Of a stretch of 64,000 nucleotides of DNA, positions 18,008-27,215 are shown piece by piece. Below the pieces are notes generated by a model. It did not search any database. It was not told where the DNA came from and saw nothing but the letters and a program-made list of their open reading frames with translations. This DNA is from Chryseobacterium phosphatilyticum (GTDB taxonomy: Bacteria; Bacteroidota; Bacteroidia; Flavobacteriales; Weeksellaceae). Positions within the stretch are counted from its first letter, which is position 1; each line of letters opens with the position of its first letter. Position numbers and translations under genes: made by a program. The DNA lies in assembly GCF_002899825.2 (NCBI RefSeq), contig NZ_PPED02000003.1:781542-845541 (forward strand), given 5' to 3'.

Positions 18008-20338
18008 TTAGAATTTGAAATTGTAAGTGATATTGGGAATCCAACGGAATAACGAAGTTTGCATAGCACGGGTAGTTCCCGGATTATTAGGATTATCTTC
18101 AAACGTAATCGTGTAGGCATTTTCACGGCCATAAAGATTATAAATCCCAAAAGTCCATGAACCACGGAAACGTTTATTGGAAGAAGGTTCATAAGTGGCA
18201 CTTAGATCCATTCTGTGGAAAGCAGGCATCCTATCCGCATTTCTGCTGCTGTATTGGAAAACAGTTTGACCGTTCAGCTGATATTTTCCCGTTGGGAAAC
18301 TCACTGCATTTCCTGTGCTGTACACGAATAATCCGGACATCGACCATTTTTCATTAAACTGATAGGTGGCAACAATGGAAAGATCGTGGGTTTTATCCAT
18401 TCTGGCATTATACCATTGGTTGTCATTGATTCCGTTGATTTTTCTTTCAGTTTTGGATAAAGTATACGAAATCCATCCGGTTAGTTTACCACTTTTCTTT
18501 TTGGCAATAAGTTCCAATCCATACGCTCTTCCTTTCCCAAATAATAATTCACTTTCTACATCGGCTGCTGTATCAAAAGTAATCTGAGCACCGTTTTTGA
18601 AGTCAATCTGATTTTGCATGGATTTGTAGTAGACCTCAGCATTCAGTTCATAATTGTTATTATTAAAGTTTCTGCTGAATCCTAAGCTTATCTGGTCTGC
18701 AATTTCGGGCTTTACAGTTAAGCTGCTTCCAATCCACTGGTCAGTAGGGTTTCCACTACTGGAATTACTTAAAAGATGCAGGTTTTGAGTATTGCGGGAA
18801 TAACCTCCTTTAATACTGCTTACTTCATTGATTCTGTAGTTTGCTGTAATTCTAGGCTCAATATTGACATAAGTTTTTCCAATTTTTCCTTTTTCAATAT
18901 ATTGACTGTCGGTAAGGTTTCCATTTTCATACGTATTAAAAGTATCTCCTCCTAAAACGCTAAATAGAGAAAGTCTTGCTCCATAATTGATGGTCAGCTT
19001 TTCTGTAGCCTTGAAATCATCATTAATGTATAAAGCATTTTCCCACGATTTCCTCGGGTTTCTTGGAAAACTGCTTACGCTGGTTCCCGATGCTGTACTG
19101 GGGGTAATGGTATGGTAAATAGACTGTAGTCCAAAACGAACTGAATGTTTATTTCCGGCAAACCACGTAAAATCCTGCTTAAGATTCCAGTCCTGTATTT
19201 TTGAATTTAAGCCGAAATTATTATCATTACTCTTTAAACTGACTTTATAATCGTAATTGCTGTAAATAAATGAAGTGTTGGAAAACAATTTACTGTTGAT
19301 AATGCTGTTCCATCTCAATGTAGCAGTAGTATTCCCCCAGTCCGTTGAGAAAGTGTTTCCCAATCCTAATACATCCCTTCCGAAATATCCGGACAGGTAA
19401 AGGCGGTTATTTTCATTGATCTGATAATTAGCTTTCAGATTCAGATCGTAAAAGTATAATTTGTTGTCTTTGTAATCATTGGAGGTTTTCAGGAATAAAT
19501 CTGCATAGGTTCTTCTTCCCGAAACAATGAAAGAAGACTTTTCCTTTTGGATAGGACCTTCCACACTCAGTCTGCTGCTGATCAGGCCAATACCTCCGTT
19601 GATGTTATAATCCTGGTTATTTCCATCTTTCATTTTTACATCCAGCACGGAAGAAAGACGCCCTCCATATTGAGCAGGGCTGTTCCCTTTAATGATGCTT
19701 GCGTCTTTTAAGGCATCACTGTTGAAGGTACTAAAGAAACCAAGCAGGTGAGAAGCATTATAAACCGGTGCTTCATCCAGTAGAATAAGGTTTTGGTCTG
19801 TAGCTCCACCTCTTACACTGAATCCGCTGCTTCCTTCACCATTGCTTTTAATGCCCGGCAAAAGTTGTATGGTTTTCATCACATCCTTTTCTCCAAACAG
19901 AACAGGAAGCTTTTCAATATTTTTAATGTTTAAGGTTTCTGTTCCCATTTGGGCAGACGTTAGATTCTTATCCTTTTTAATCCCTGTGATTACTACCTCA
20001 TCAATGGTTTTGGAAACCTGCTCCTGTTGAATAAGCGGAAGATCCAGTTTTATATTCTGATCCACCTTGATTTGTTGTTCAAAATCCTTATATCCCGGAT
20101 TAGAAATGATCAGGGTGTAATCCCCTTCAGGTAACGATAAAGAATAAAATCCATATTCGTTCGCAACAACATTAATAGAAGGATTTTCACTTACTTTTAC
20201 AGCGACTCCTATGAGAAGTTCACCATTTTTTTTGTCTTTTACAGTTCCGCTTACAGAATAGGTTTGCTGAGCAAGCACGAATGTACTGAAACAGAGCGCA
20301 GCAGTGGCTGCGGTGATTTTTAAAAAAGATGTTTGCAT
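18008..20338 (-). CDS. TonB-dependent receptor with carboxypeptidase-like N-terminal domain
   Basis: A 776-residue outer membrane receptor. Signal peptide (TAALCFSTFVLAQQ), then a CarboxypepD_reg-like domain (about 27-110, VSGTVKDKKNGELLIGVAVKV), the linker IDEVVITGIKKD, a TonB plug (about 130-240, LPGIKSNGEGSSGFSVRGGATDQN split by turns) and a beta-barrel to the C-terminal Phe (ITYNFKF). It pairs with the DUF4249 lipoprotein 3 bp downstream. It should import a siderophore, metal complex or other ligand; nothing in the sequence fixes which. A TATCTTTG box on the minus strand (20501-20508) could be its -7 element, giving a leader of about 155 nt. Confidence 0.93.
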   Translation of the reverse strand: MQTSFLKITAATAALCFSTFVLAQQTYSVSGTVKDKKNGELLIGVAVKVSENPSINVVANEYGFYSLSLPEGDYTLIISNPGYKDFEQQIKVDQNIKLDLPLIQQEQVSKTIDEVVITGIKKDKNLTSAQMGTETLNIKNIEKLPVLFGEKDVMKTIQLLPGIKSNGEGSSGFSVRGGATDQNLILLDEAPVYNASHLLGFFSTFNSDALKDASIIKGNSPAQYGGRLSSVLDVKMKDGNNQDYNINGGIGLISSRLSVEGPIQKEKSSFIVSGRRTYADLFLKTSNDYKDNKLYFYDLNLKANYQINENNRLYLSGYFGRDVLGLGNTFSTDWGNTTATLRWNSIINSKLFSNTSFIYSNYDYKVSLKSNDNNFGLNSKIQDWNLKQDFTWFAGNKHSVRFGLQSIYHTITPSTASGTSVSSFPRNPRKSWENALYINDDFKATEKLTINYGARLSLFSVLGGDTFNTYENGNLTDSQYIEKGKIGKTYVNIEPRITANYRINEVSSIKGGYSRNTQNLHLLSNSSSGNPTDQWIGSSLTVKPEIADQISLGFSRNFNNNNYELNAEVYYKSMQNQIDFKNGAQITFDTAADVESELLFGKGRAYGLELIAKKKSGKLTGWISYTLSKTERKINGINDNQWYNARMDKTHDLSIVATYQFNEKWSMSGLFVYSTGNAVSFPTGKYQLNGQTVFQYSSRNADRMPAFHRMDLSATYEPSSNKRFRGSWTFGIYNLYGRENAYTITFEDNPNNPGTTRAMQTSLFRWIPNITYNFKF

Positions 20339-20641
20339 TAGTTTTGTTTAAAGGAGTAGATCTCTTCTATATTAATTCTGGTTTTTGATATTGGATTAGT
20401 TGGAAGGATTGGTAATTAGTTACATTAAAAAGCTTTAATAATAAAATAAATCAACGTAATGCCTCTGATTAAGGAAAAAAAATCTTCAAACTTCAAGAGA
20501 CAAAGATAGTAGAACTTATGTAAAACATACTATTTATTTAGAGTAATTGTTCTATTTCTTAACAAATACAACAAATCTAAAGAATAGTTCCTTATGGTAT
20601 GGCTTTAAAGTTATATTTTTGATCCATTATATTTCAAAACC
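20339..20641. other. Divergent intergenic region
   Basis: A 303-bp gap between the TonB receptor and the serine hydrolase. It holds a minus-strand TATCTTTG (20501-20508) and a plus-strand TATTTTTG (20614-20621), both matching TAnnTTTG, but neither has a clear TTG at the -33 position. No gene or repeat was recognised. Confidence 0.45.
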
Positions 20642-22450
20642 ATGAAAGCTATAACTTATTTATATATTGGAATCACTTTAGGAATGACAGGAAATCTTGC
20701 ATTTGCTCAATCTCAGGCTGAAGTAGCGAAAGAAATTTCGAGGGTGGAATCAGGATTAATGCCTGTTACCCGTTTTGAAGGGATGCCCCTTTGGACATTA
20801 GAATCCCGGATGAAACATTATAAAATTCCCGGACTAAGTATTGCTGTGATTAAAAATTCCAAAGTAATCTGGACCAAAACCTATGGATTTGCAGATGTAG
20901 AATCGAAAACCCCGGTAAATATAAAGACTTTGTTTCAGGCTGCTTCGATGAGTAAACCGGTGAGTGCCTATGCTGCACTGAAAGAAGTAGAGATCGGAAA
21001 AATAAATCCGGATGCTGATATAAACCTGTACCTGACCTCCTGGAAGATTCCTGAGAATACATTCACTAAGGAGAAAAAAATCGGACTTTACAATATACTC
21101 AGTCATACAGCTGGTTTTACCGTCCATGGATTTGGAGGATATGAAGTCGGGAAACCGCTCCCCACACTCATTCAGGTGCTAAAAGGAGAAAGTCCGGCTA
21201 ATTCCTCTGCGGTAGTCGTTGATAAACTTCCCGGAATCTCATTGCGTTATTCCGGTGGTGGATATTCTGTCATGCAGCAAATGCTGATAGACATCGAAGG
21301 AAAAGACTTTCCAGCCATTATGCAGGAGAGAGTGCTTGGGCCACTGGATATGAAAAACAGTACTTTTGATCAACCCCTGAACCAAGTTCAGTCCCAGTCG
21401 GCAGCTACAGCGTATACTATGAGTGGAGAAAGAGTAAAGGGAAAGTATCATATTTATCCTGAAATGGCCGCCGCGGGTTTATGGACTACCGCTGAAGATC
21501 TTGCCAAATTTGTAATTGATATTCAAAATACTTTAAGCAATAAAAGTCATACCATCATCAGCCAGAAAACAGCAGAAAAATTTACAACCTCTTTTATCGA
21601 TCCTGGTGTAGGGTTGGGTGTTTTCCTTGAAAAAAAAGGAGGACATGTTTATTTTAATCATGGTGGATGGAATGAAGGCTTTTCCAGTAGGTTTATTGGC
21701 AATACAACCAACGGAGACGGGATTGTTGTTTTGACCAATACCAATAAACCCGAATTCATTGAAGAACTGATCAGATCAGTAGCTGCTGTTTACCAATGGC
21801 CGGAATATGTAGACTCTGCCTATAAAATATTACCTTTCACGGAGCAGGATTTCAGCAATAGCGTAGGTCGTTATAAATTTGATCAATATGGACTTTACAG
21901 AGTGTATCGTAAAGACGGAAAACTGATGTTGAATATTAATGATTTAGAGGAACCCATGCAACTTTCAAAAGTCGGAAAAGATACGTATGCCGCGCAGAAC
22001 TGGAGTTTTAAAACCCAATTTGTAAAGGATCCGAAATCAGGGAAGCTGGAAATGGTTAATATTTTACCTGACAAAACCATTCGTTCAAAGAGTCCACAAA
22101 TGAATAAGGACGAAAAAACGCCTTTAGAGTTTGTTATGGATGGTGATTTTGACAAAGGGTTGAAAGCATTTCAAAAAGCTAAAACAGAAAATACAGGTCA
22201 TTATTTTATTTCTGAAGATTATCTGAATAATGTGGGCTATGCATTACTGGGACAAAATAAATTGAACCAGTCGATTGATGTTTTTCGGGTAAACAGTATC
22301 TTGTATCCGGATAGCCAGAATGTATATGACAGTTTAGGAGAGGCCTATCTGAAAGCGGGGCAAAAGGATAAAGCCAGACAGAATTATCAAAAAGCACTCA
22401 GGATAAATCCTGCCAATGAAGGTGCAATAAGGGTTTTAAAAACATTATAG
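20642..22450 (+). CDS. Serine hydrolase (class C beta-lactamase fold) with C-terminal TPR
   Basis: A 602-residue secreted protein with signal peptide (GMTGNLAFAQ). The catalytic domain (about 45-385) has SMSK (Ser102, Lys105), the YSG motif at Tyr203-Gly205 replacing YxN, and HGG at 340-342 replacing KTG. These are the residues used by esterases and peptidases of the beta-lactamase/D-alanyl-D-alanine carboxypeptidase S12 family. A linker domain is followed by a C-terminal TPR pair (about 500-602, DSLGEAYLKAGQKDKARQNY). Substrate unknown; beta-lactam hydrolysis is possible but not implied. Stands alone on the plus strand, divergent from the TonB receptor. Confidence 0.9.
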   Translation: MKAITYLYIGITLGMTGNLAFAQSQAEVAKEISRVESGLMPVTRFEGMPLWTLESRMKHYKIPGLSIAVIKNSKVIWTKTYGFADVESKTPVNIKTLFQAASMSKPVSAYAALKEVEIGKINPDADINLYLTSWKIPENTFTKEKKIGLYNILSHTAGFTVHGFGGYEVGKPLPTLIQVLKGESPANSSAVVVDKLPGISLRYSGGGYSVMQQMLIDIEGKDFPAIMQERVLGPLDMKNSTFDQPLNQVQSQSAATAYTMSGERVKGKYHIYPEMAAAGLWTTAEDLAKFVIDIQNTLSNKSHTIISQKTAEKFTTSFIDPGVGLGVFLEKKGGHVYFNHGGWNEGFSSRFIGNTTNGDGIVVLTNTNKPEFIEELIRSVAAVYQWPEYVDSAYKILPFTEQDFSNSVGRYKFDQYGLYRVYRKDGKLMLNINDLEEPMQLSKVGKDTYAAQNWSFKTQFVKDPKSGKLEMVNILPDKTIRSKSPQMNKDEKTPLEFVMDGDFDKGLKAFQKAKTENTGHYFISEDYLNNVGYALLGQNKLNQSIDVFRVNSILYPDSQNVYDSLGEAYLKAGQKDKARQNYQKALRINPANEGAIRVLKTL

Positions 22451-22501
22451 TATTTAAACTATAGTAATTTTTCATTATATAGGTTGAAAAAATAATTGAG
22501 A

Positions 22502-22987
22502 ATGTTACTAAGAATATTTACTGTTGAGGAAATCGAAACTGAAATTTTTAAAGGAAAAAAAAGAAAACAAGATTTTCCGGAAGTCATTGAATTTCCTTTT
22601 TCGGAGCAGTACAAACATATCGTAACCCAAATTACAACTACCGAAATTTCTTCTGAAACAGTTTTATATCATTCTGTTGAGGCAATCAACGAAAATAAAG
22701 GCTTTGACTTGTTCGATTATTGGTGCTTTGGTGGTAATGGACAGGGAGATCGCTGGTTTTTGAATAAAAAGGACAGAGTTTTTTTCTATGATCATGATTA
22801 TGATGAACGGCTGGAACCTATGTACATCAGTTTTGAACAATGGTTGAAAATGGCATTCGTTATTAAGCAACTGGATCAATCTTTTGATGAATTTGGACTT
22901 ATCCCGGAATCAGTGAAGCAAAAATTCTATGAAACCTTGAATAGTATTCATCCCACACTGAGTGAAAACTATCCGTTCTCAGTATAG
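22502..22987 (+). CDS. SMI1/KNR4 (SUKH)-like protein, 161 aa
   Basis: A small acidic soluble protein. The block FDYWCFGGNGQGDRWFLN followed by RVFFYDHD and MYISFEQWLKMAFVI is characteristic of the SUKH fold (WxxGxNGxGD, then F.Y.H then the terminal helix). SUKH proteins are often immunity proteins of bacterial toxins, but many have other roles. I place the start at ATG 22502; a TTG two codons upstream is less likely. It is followed 140 bp later by a second SMI1/KNR4-type gene. No toxin gene is nearby. Confidence 0.72.
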   Translation: MLLRIFTVEEIETEIFKGKKRKQDFPEVIEFPFSEQYKHIVTQITTTEISSETVLYHSVEAINENKGFDLFDYWCFGGNGQGDRWFLNKKDRVFFYDHDYDERLEPMYISFEQWLKMAFVIKQLDQSFDEFGLIPESVKQKFYETLNSIHPTLSENYPFSV

Positions 22988-23127
22988 CTATAAGCCTTGC
23001 TAAAGGTTGTAAAGTCTGGTAAAATAGTTTATTTTTGAAAGGAGAGTATGTTTTTAAAACCAAAAACTATTTCACATCGTCTATGAAAAAAGAAGGAAAC
23101 TTACTTTTGTATGGGACGTAATACATA

Positions 23128-23856
23128 ATGAACATGGATATAGAACAACTGGAGCAGAAATATAATTTTAAATATCCCGACATCTACAAATGTTTGTGTG
23201 AGGATGGAATGCTAAACTGGGGTGAAAGTGGTTCAGACTGGTACCGGGCAACCTTCCCACAATTCAAGAAAAATCCTCCCTTACTCTTATTCGGGAACGA
23301 TATTGAAATTTGGAATCATCAGCAGTTTGTAGAAGCCTCTATTGAAGAAATGTCTGAGGAAGATGATTATAGAAATATTCATGCAAACTATAAATTTGTT
23401 CCCTTCGCAAAAAATGGAGCGGGAGATTTATATGCTTTTCAGTTTGATCTGAAAAATAATGGGGAAGTACCCATTACTTTTATCCCTCATGATGATGAGG
23501 AAGCTGAGATATTAGCCAAAAACTTTCAGGATTTTATTTTTCGCCAACTTTTGGAAGCCCTTACAGAAATTGATGAAAATGCTATGTTTTATGAAGAGGG
23601 AGAAGAAGATCTGAAAAGGAATTTATTCAATCAGTTGAAAACACATGAACCTTATATGACCTCCAGACAGATAGAGATACTGCATTCAATCTATCAGCGT
23701 GATTTATTTGAATATACTTACAAAACCCCCAACGGTCATGTTTTTGAAGCAGAAGGTTTAGCCACTTATGATGAGGTCGAAGAAATTTTAAACCGTGAGA
23801 TTGCTTTTGAGAACCTCCGTAAGACTTTTAATTATACAATATGTTGGATCAATTAA
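23128..23856 (+). CDS. SMI1/KNR4 family protein, 242 aa
   Basis: Recognised by the N-terminal block IEQLEQKYNFKYPDIYKCLC, the middle FVPFAKNGAGDLYAFQFD and VPITFIPHDDEE, which follow the SMI1/KNR4 order (P-x-Y-K, then GxGDxYxFD, then hydrophobic strand with H-D-D). The C-terminal 100 residues form an extra helical region, longer than in the single-domain family. Start could also be the ATG two codons later. It overlaps the following Crp/Fnr gene by 16 bp, so the two are translated from one transcript. Probable immunity-like or regulatory role; no toxin seen. Confidence 0.75.
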   Translation: MNMDIEQLEQKYNFKYPDIYKCLCEDGMLNWGESGSDWYRATFPQFKKNPPLLLFGNDIEIWNHQQFVEASIEEMSEEDDYRNIHANYKFVPFAKNGAGDLYAFQFDLKNNGEVPITFIPHDDEEAEILAKNFQDFIFRQLLEALTEIDENAMFYEEGEEDLKRNLFNQLKTHEPYMTSRQIEILHSIYQRDLFEYTYKTPNGHVFEAEGLATYDEVEEILNREIAFENLRKTFNYTICWIN

Positions 23857-24404
23857 GAACTCATATCGGGAAAATTGTTCCTCTGAGTGATGATGAATTC
23901 AGGCTGATATCTTCATTTTTTACCCATAAAAAATATAAAAAACACCAGTTTCTGATACAGGAAGGAGAATTTGCTATCTATAATTATTTTGTCCTGAAAG
24001 GCCTTTTGAAACTTGTATACACTGATGATACAGGAAAAGAACATATTGTAGGATTCGCCATGGAAGATTGGTGGGAAACTGATTTCTCAGCGTTTTACCT
24101 GCAAACAAGATCAACAATGTCTTTGATAGCGGTAGAGGATGCTGATGTGTTGTGCATTTCTTTAGAAAACTACAGGAAATTATGTGCTGCTCTTCCCAAA
24201 ATTGAACATTTCTTCTTGGAGAAGGCATATATGGGCTTCATTTCTGCACAACAACGTATCATTTCTACAATGACTACAGGAATTAAAGAAAGATACGAAC
24301 AGTTGCTTCAAAAATATCCTTCTTTGATTCAACGGGTTCCGAAAACACTTCTTGCTGCTTATTTAGGAGTTTCCAGAGAAACATTGAGCAGACTGTCCCA
24401 ATAA
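23841..24404 (+). CDS. Crp/Fnr-family transcriptional regulator
   Basis: A 187-residue regulator. N-terminal cyclic-nucleotide-binding-like beta-roll (FLIQEGEFAIYNYFVLKGLLKLVY), a dimerisation helix and a C-terminal winged HTH (VPKTLLAAYLGVSRETLSRL). The cAMP-contact residues of true CRP are not conserved and there is no Fnr-type Cys cluster, so the effector is unknown. It overlaps the SMI1/KNR4 gene by 16 bp. A RidA gene starts about 100 bp downstream and may be its target; this arrangement of Crp-like regulator next to a small stress protein is common in Flavobacteriia. Confidence 0.88.
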   Translation: MLDQLRTHIGKIVPLSDDEFRLISSFFTHKKYKKHQFLIQEGEFAIYNYFVLKGLLKLVYTDDTGKEHIVGFAMEDWWETDFSAFYLQTRSTMSLIAVEDADVLCISLENYRKLCAALPKIEHFFLEKAYMGFISAQQRIISTMTTGIKERYEQLLQKYPSLIQRVPKTLLAAYLGVSRETLSRLSQ

Positions 24405-24502
24405 ATTGTGACTTTTCTCACTTCATAATGGTGATCCGGATCACATGCGTTTGCTATACCTATTCTGCAACTTTGTAGTCTAACGTATAACAATTGAATA
24501 TA

Positions 24503-24892
24503 ATGGAAAAAAGAACCATCAATCCATGGACATGGCAAAATGAACGCAGCTATTCTCAGGCAGTTGAGGTAAAAAATGTAACAAGCACTCTTTATTGCTC
24601 AGGACAAGCAGCAATAGATCCTGATGGAACATCCAGTGATAAAGATATGAAGTCCCAGTTGCTACAGGCTATTGCTAATCTTGAAGAACTCATAACTACT
24701 GCAGGTTATGAATGCAAAGGAATGGTAAGGCTCAATATTTATACAACCTCCACTCAGGAGCTTTGGCCTCATTTCCCGATTCTTCAGGAATGGATAGAAA
24801 AACATCAGATAGAACAAGCGGTAACCATGTTGGAAGTAACCGGACTATTTGAAACCCTGACAGTAGAATTGGAAGCAACTGTGGTCAAATAG
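24503..24892 (+). CDS. RidA/YjgF-family protein
   Basis: A 129-residue protein of the YjgF/YER057c/UK114 family, which hydrolyses reactive enamine/imine intermediates (2-aminoacrylate) in the cytoplasm. Visible features are the early YSQAVEV block, GQAAIDPDG and VRLNIYTT. The catalytic Arg usually found near residue 105 (CIRVEV) is not evident here: the equivalent block is VTMLEVTGL, so the activity may be different. Start taken at ATG 24503; a TTG three codons upstream is possible. A strong terminator follows 15 bp after the stop. Confidence 0.87.
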   Translation: MEKRTINPWTWQNERSYSQAVEVKNVTSTLYCSGQAAIDPDGTSSDKDMKSQLLQAIANLEELITTAGYECKGMVRLNIYTTSTQELWPHFPILQEWIEKHQIEQAVTMLEVTGLFETLTVELEATVVK

Positions 24893-24907
24893 TCACTGAA
24901 AAAAAAA

Positions 24908-24947
24908 CAAATAACCTCCGGATTTCTGGAGGTTATTTGTTTTTTTA
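24908..24947 (+). terminator. Rho-independent terminator
   Basis: A perfect 12-bp stem CAAATAACCTCC / GGAGGTTATTTG (24908-24919 and 24928-24939) is followed by T7. It ends the RidA transcript. Confidence 0.88.
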
Positions 24948-25171
24948 ATAGATATAATAAGTAATCTTTACACTTTATTTAATTTTTTATATATGTGTTA
25001 TTGTTATTAAAAAATAATTATTAATGACTATATTTTATCTATATTTAATTATTTTTTTTGTTTTCACTTTTGTTTTGATTATAATTTTATTATTAATTTG
25101 CTATTTGTTGTGTATTAATAATAATTAATTTTTATTTCATGTAAAATATTTCTTTTATTAGTGAAAAATAC

Positions 25172-25238
25172 TATATTTGTTTCAATGTAAAGTGAAATTT
25201 TAATGTAAAATGAAAAGTTCCCTTCATCCACTTTACAT
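25172..25238 (+). promoter_or_regulatory. -7 box and structured 5' leader of the secreted protein gene
   Basis: In the very AT-rich gap 24948-25271, TATATTTG (25172-25179) fits the flavobacterial -7 box, though no TTG lies at the right distance. The presumed leader holds two complementary arms, ATGTAAAGTG (25185-25194) and CACTTTACAT (25229-25238), separated by 34 nt, plus a second AATGTAAAATG copy between them. The transcript could fold into a 10-bp stem, or alternative pairings, upstream of the ATG. The remainder of the gap shows nothing I recognise. Confidence 0.45.
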
Positions 25239-25271
25239 GTTTCAGAATTCTAACCAGAAAAATAATTTATT

Positions 25272-26084
25272 ATGAAACGAACCCTTATTTATTTTTTGTT
25301 CCTTTTATCAGGTAATTGTTTTCTTTCTAATGCCCAAGTTGGTATTCAAACTTCTAACCCGCAAGGTGTTTTTAATATTGATGCAGCCAAAGATAATCCT
25401 GCTACAGGAGCTCCCTCAGTTGCGCAACAAGCAAATGATGTAGCCGTTACTGCTAATGGAAATATGGGAATTGGTATTACAGCACCTACCAATAAATTGC
25501 ATGTCAATGCTACCGATCCCTTACGGTTGCAGGGAGTGGGTGCAGGAAACACAACCACAGATCCCCTTTTAGTGCTTGATGGTAGCGGAGTGGTAAAAAG
25601 TATTGGTACATTGGGTGCTCTTTCCATTCCAAATCCGGCGGTTTTCAGATTAGAAACGGCACAGGCTAATTTCCTTCAGGCACAAGGAGCTGGTGGATCG
25701 CAGGTGGTGCCCATGTCAATGATAAAAAACTCAATCCCGGGGATGACTTATAATGCAGGGACAAGCACTATTACTTTCCCGGCAGGGACTTATCAGATAA
25801 CTTTTGTTTATGAAGCATCACACAACGCAACAGGGTGTACCATCAGTTCATACTTTGTTGATTTTCCCCTCAATGCTACGACTTCAAGAATTCATAATAC
25901 AGGAGCACATTCAGAAGGAGCGCTTTCTAATCATGGGGGAACGATCACCTATGCGACAACCCTTCCTGCCAACAGAAACTGGACAATCTCCCTTGGAAGA
26001 GGGCAATCCGGAAACTGTTCAGGAGCAGGAATGAGCCTGGCAGCAACTTCCACACAGGTACTTGTCTTCAGAATTGGAGATTAA
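25272..26084 (+). CDS. Secreted hypothetical protein with C1q/TNF-like C-terminal region
   Basis: A 270-residue protein with signal peptide (LLSGNCFLSNAQ) and the fibre-type N-terminal region common in flavobacterial surface proteins: VGIQTSNPQGVFNIDAAKDN, then NGNMGIGITAPTNKLHVNA. The C-terminal 135 residues (AVFRLETAQANFLQAQG onward) read like a jelly-roll beta domain, with ITFPAGTYQITFVYEASH resembling C1q/TNF-like folds. No catalytic motif is visible. It stands alone with its own structured leader. Surface or secreted structural role is an inference from the architecture. Confidence 0.7.
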   Translation: MKRTLIYFLFLLSGNCFLSNAQVGIQTSNPQGVFNIDAAKDNPATGAPSVAQQANDVAVTANGNMGIGITAPTNKLHVNATDPLRLQGVGAGNTTTDPLLVLDGSGVVKSIGTLGALSIPNPAVFRLETAQANFLQAQGAGGSQVVPMSMIKNSIPGMTYNAGTSTITFPAGTYQITFVYEASHNATGCTISSYFVDFPLNATTSRIHNTGAHSEGALSNHGGTITYATTLPANRNWTISLGRGQSGNCSGAGMSLAATSTQVLVFRIGD

Positions 26085-26282
26085 TTTCATAAAGTACTCA
26101 CATCAGGCATTACTACATCTCAACGAGAAATTCTAACAACACAAATATTTGTAAAACACCGGCAGCAGTTGGTGTTTTACTTTATATCAATGGTTACGAT
26201 TGGATTATTCTTAGGACAAGTCTTTTTTAGAATTCATGCTTTTCTTACATTTATTGTAGCTAATTTGTATAAGTTCTCAACA

Positions 26283-27071
26283 ATGAATATTCAACTTTTT
26301 TCAAAAAACGCTCTGGTAGGAGGTGCTACACAGGGAATAGGAGCAGGGATTGCCATAGAACTGGCAAAATGTGGAGCGAATGTAACGGTGATGTCCCGAA
26401 GTGAAGCAAAACTTCAAAACTTTACGGATTCATTGCCCATTGTACATCCGGATCAGAAACATGAATATCTGGTAGCAGATTTTTCAGATTTTGAAAGCTA
26501 TAAAACACTGATAACCGAATATTTCAACAGCCATACTATTGATATCCTGGTAAATAATACCAATGGTCCGGAACCGGGGCTTGCCATGGAAAAGAATGTC
26601 GATGACTATCAGAAAGCATTTGATCTCCTTTTTAAAACGGTTTGCGAAACAACATTACGGGCTTTGCCTCATATGATTAAACAAAATAATGGAAGGATCA
26701 TTAATGTTTCTTCTTTATCTGTGAAAGAACCTATCAATAATCTGGCATTATCAAACTCAGTTCGTTCAGCAGTAATGGCGTGGGCAAAGACATTATCTAA
26801 TGAAGTTGCACAATACAATGTCACAGTAAATAATGTCTTAACCGGATATTTTGATACAGAACGAATTAAAAACCTGATCAGCCATGAAGCGCAACAAACC
26901 CATAGATCGGCAGATGAAATTAAAAAAGCAAGAGAAAATAAAATTCCTATGAAACGACTGGGAAGACCCGAAGAATATGGCCATCTGGTTGCTTTTCTGG
27001 CATCAGACTATTCTTCTTATCTTACCGGAGCCAATATTCCGCTGGATGGAGGGTTGAATAATACATATTAA
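26283..27071 (+). CDS. SDR-family oxidoreductase-like protein with atypical active site
   Basis: A 262-residue Rossmann protein. The cofactor motif is GGATQGIG instead of TGxxxGIG. The catalytic Ser is present in INVSSLS, but where classical SDRs have YxxxK this protein has SNSVRSAV, so the Tyr is replaced by Ser and the Lys by Arg. The C-terminal substrate part (RLGRPEEYGHLVAFLASDYSSYLTG) is classical. It fits the group of BKR-like SDRs that lack a perfect catalytic tetrad. Start set at ATG 26283; the upstream frame (to 26169) has no clear start and includes hydrophobic junk. It sits alone between two longer genes. Substrate unknown. Confidence 0.85.
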   Translation: MNIQLFSKNALVGGATQGIGAGIAIELAKCGANVTVMSRSEAKLQNFTDSLPIVHPDQKHEYLVADFSDFESYKTLITEYFNSHTIDILVNNTNGPEPGLAMEKNVDDYQKAFDLLFKTVCETTLRALPHMIKQNNGRIINVSSLSVKEPINNLALSNSVRSAVMAWAKTLSNEVAQYNVTVNNVLTGYFDTERIKNLISHEAQQTHRSADEIKKARENKIPMKRLGRPEEYGHLVAFLASDYSSYLTGANIPLDGGLNNTY

Positions 27072-27215
27072 ATAAAAAAGTTTATTTAATTTAAAATTAG
27101 TCTAATCTATACTTAAAGTTTTTTTATTTGAAGTTTGAAAATTAAAATATTCCAGTTCCTCATGTAATATAATTTCTTCACCAATTGTCTTATTGATATT
27201 ATTGGAAAATATTAT

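Noticed and set aside
25151..25159. TCTTTTATT half-site as an Rrf2 operator
   Set aside because: No second arm at 8 nt and no link to nitric oxide genes; taken as chance and kept as counter-evidence for the half-site.
27068..27089. AT-only hairpin after the SDR gene as terminator
   Set aside because: The stem TTAAATAAA / TTTATTTAA contains no G-C pair and has no clear T-run.
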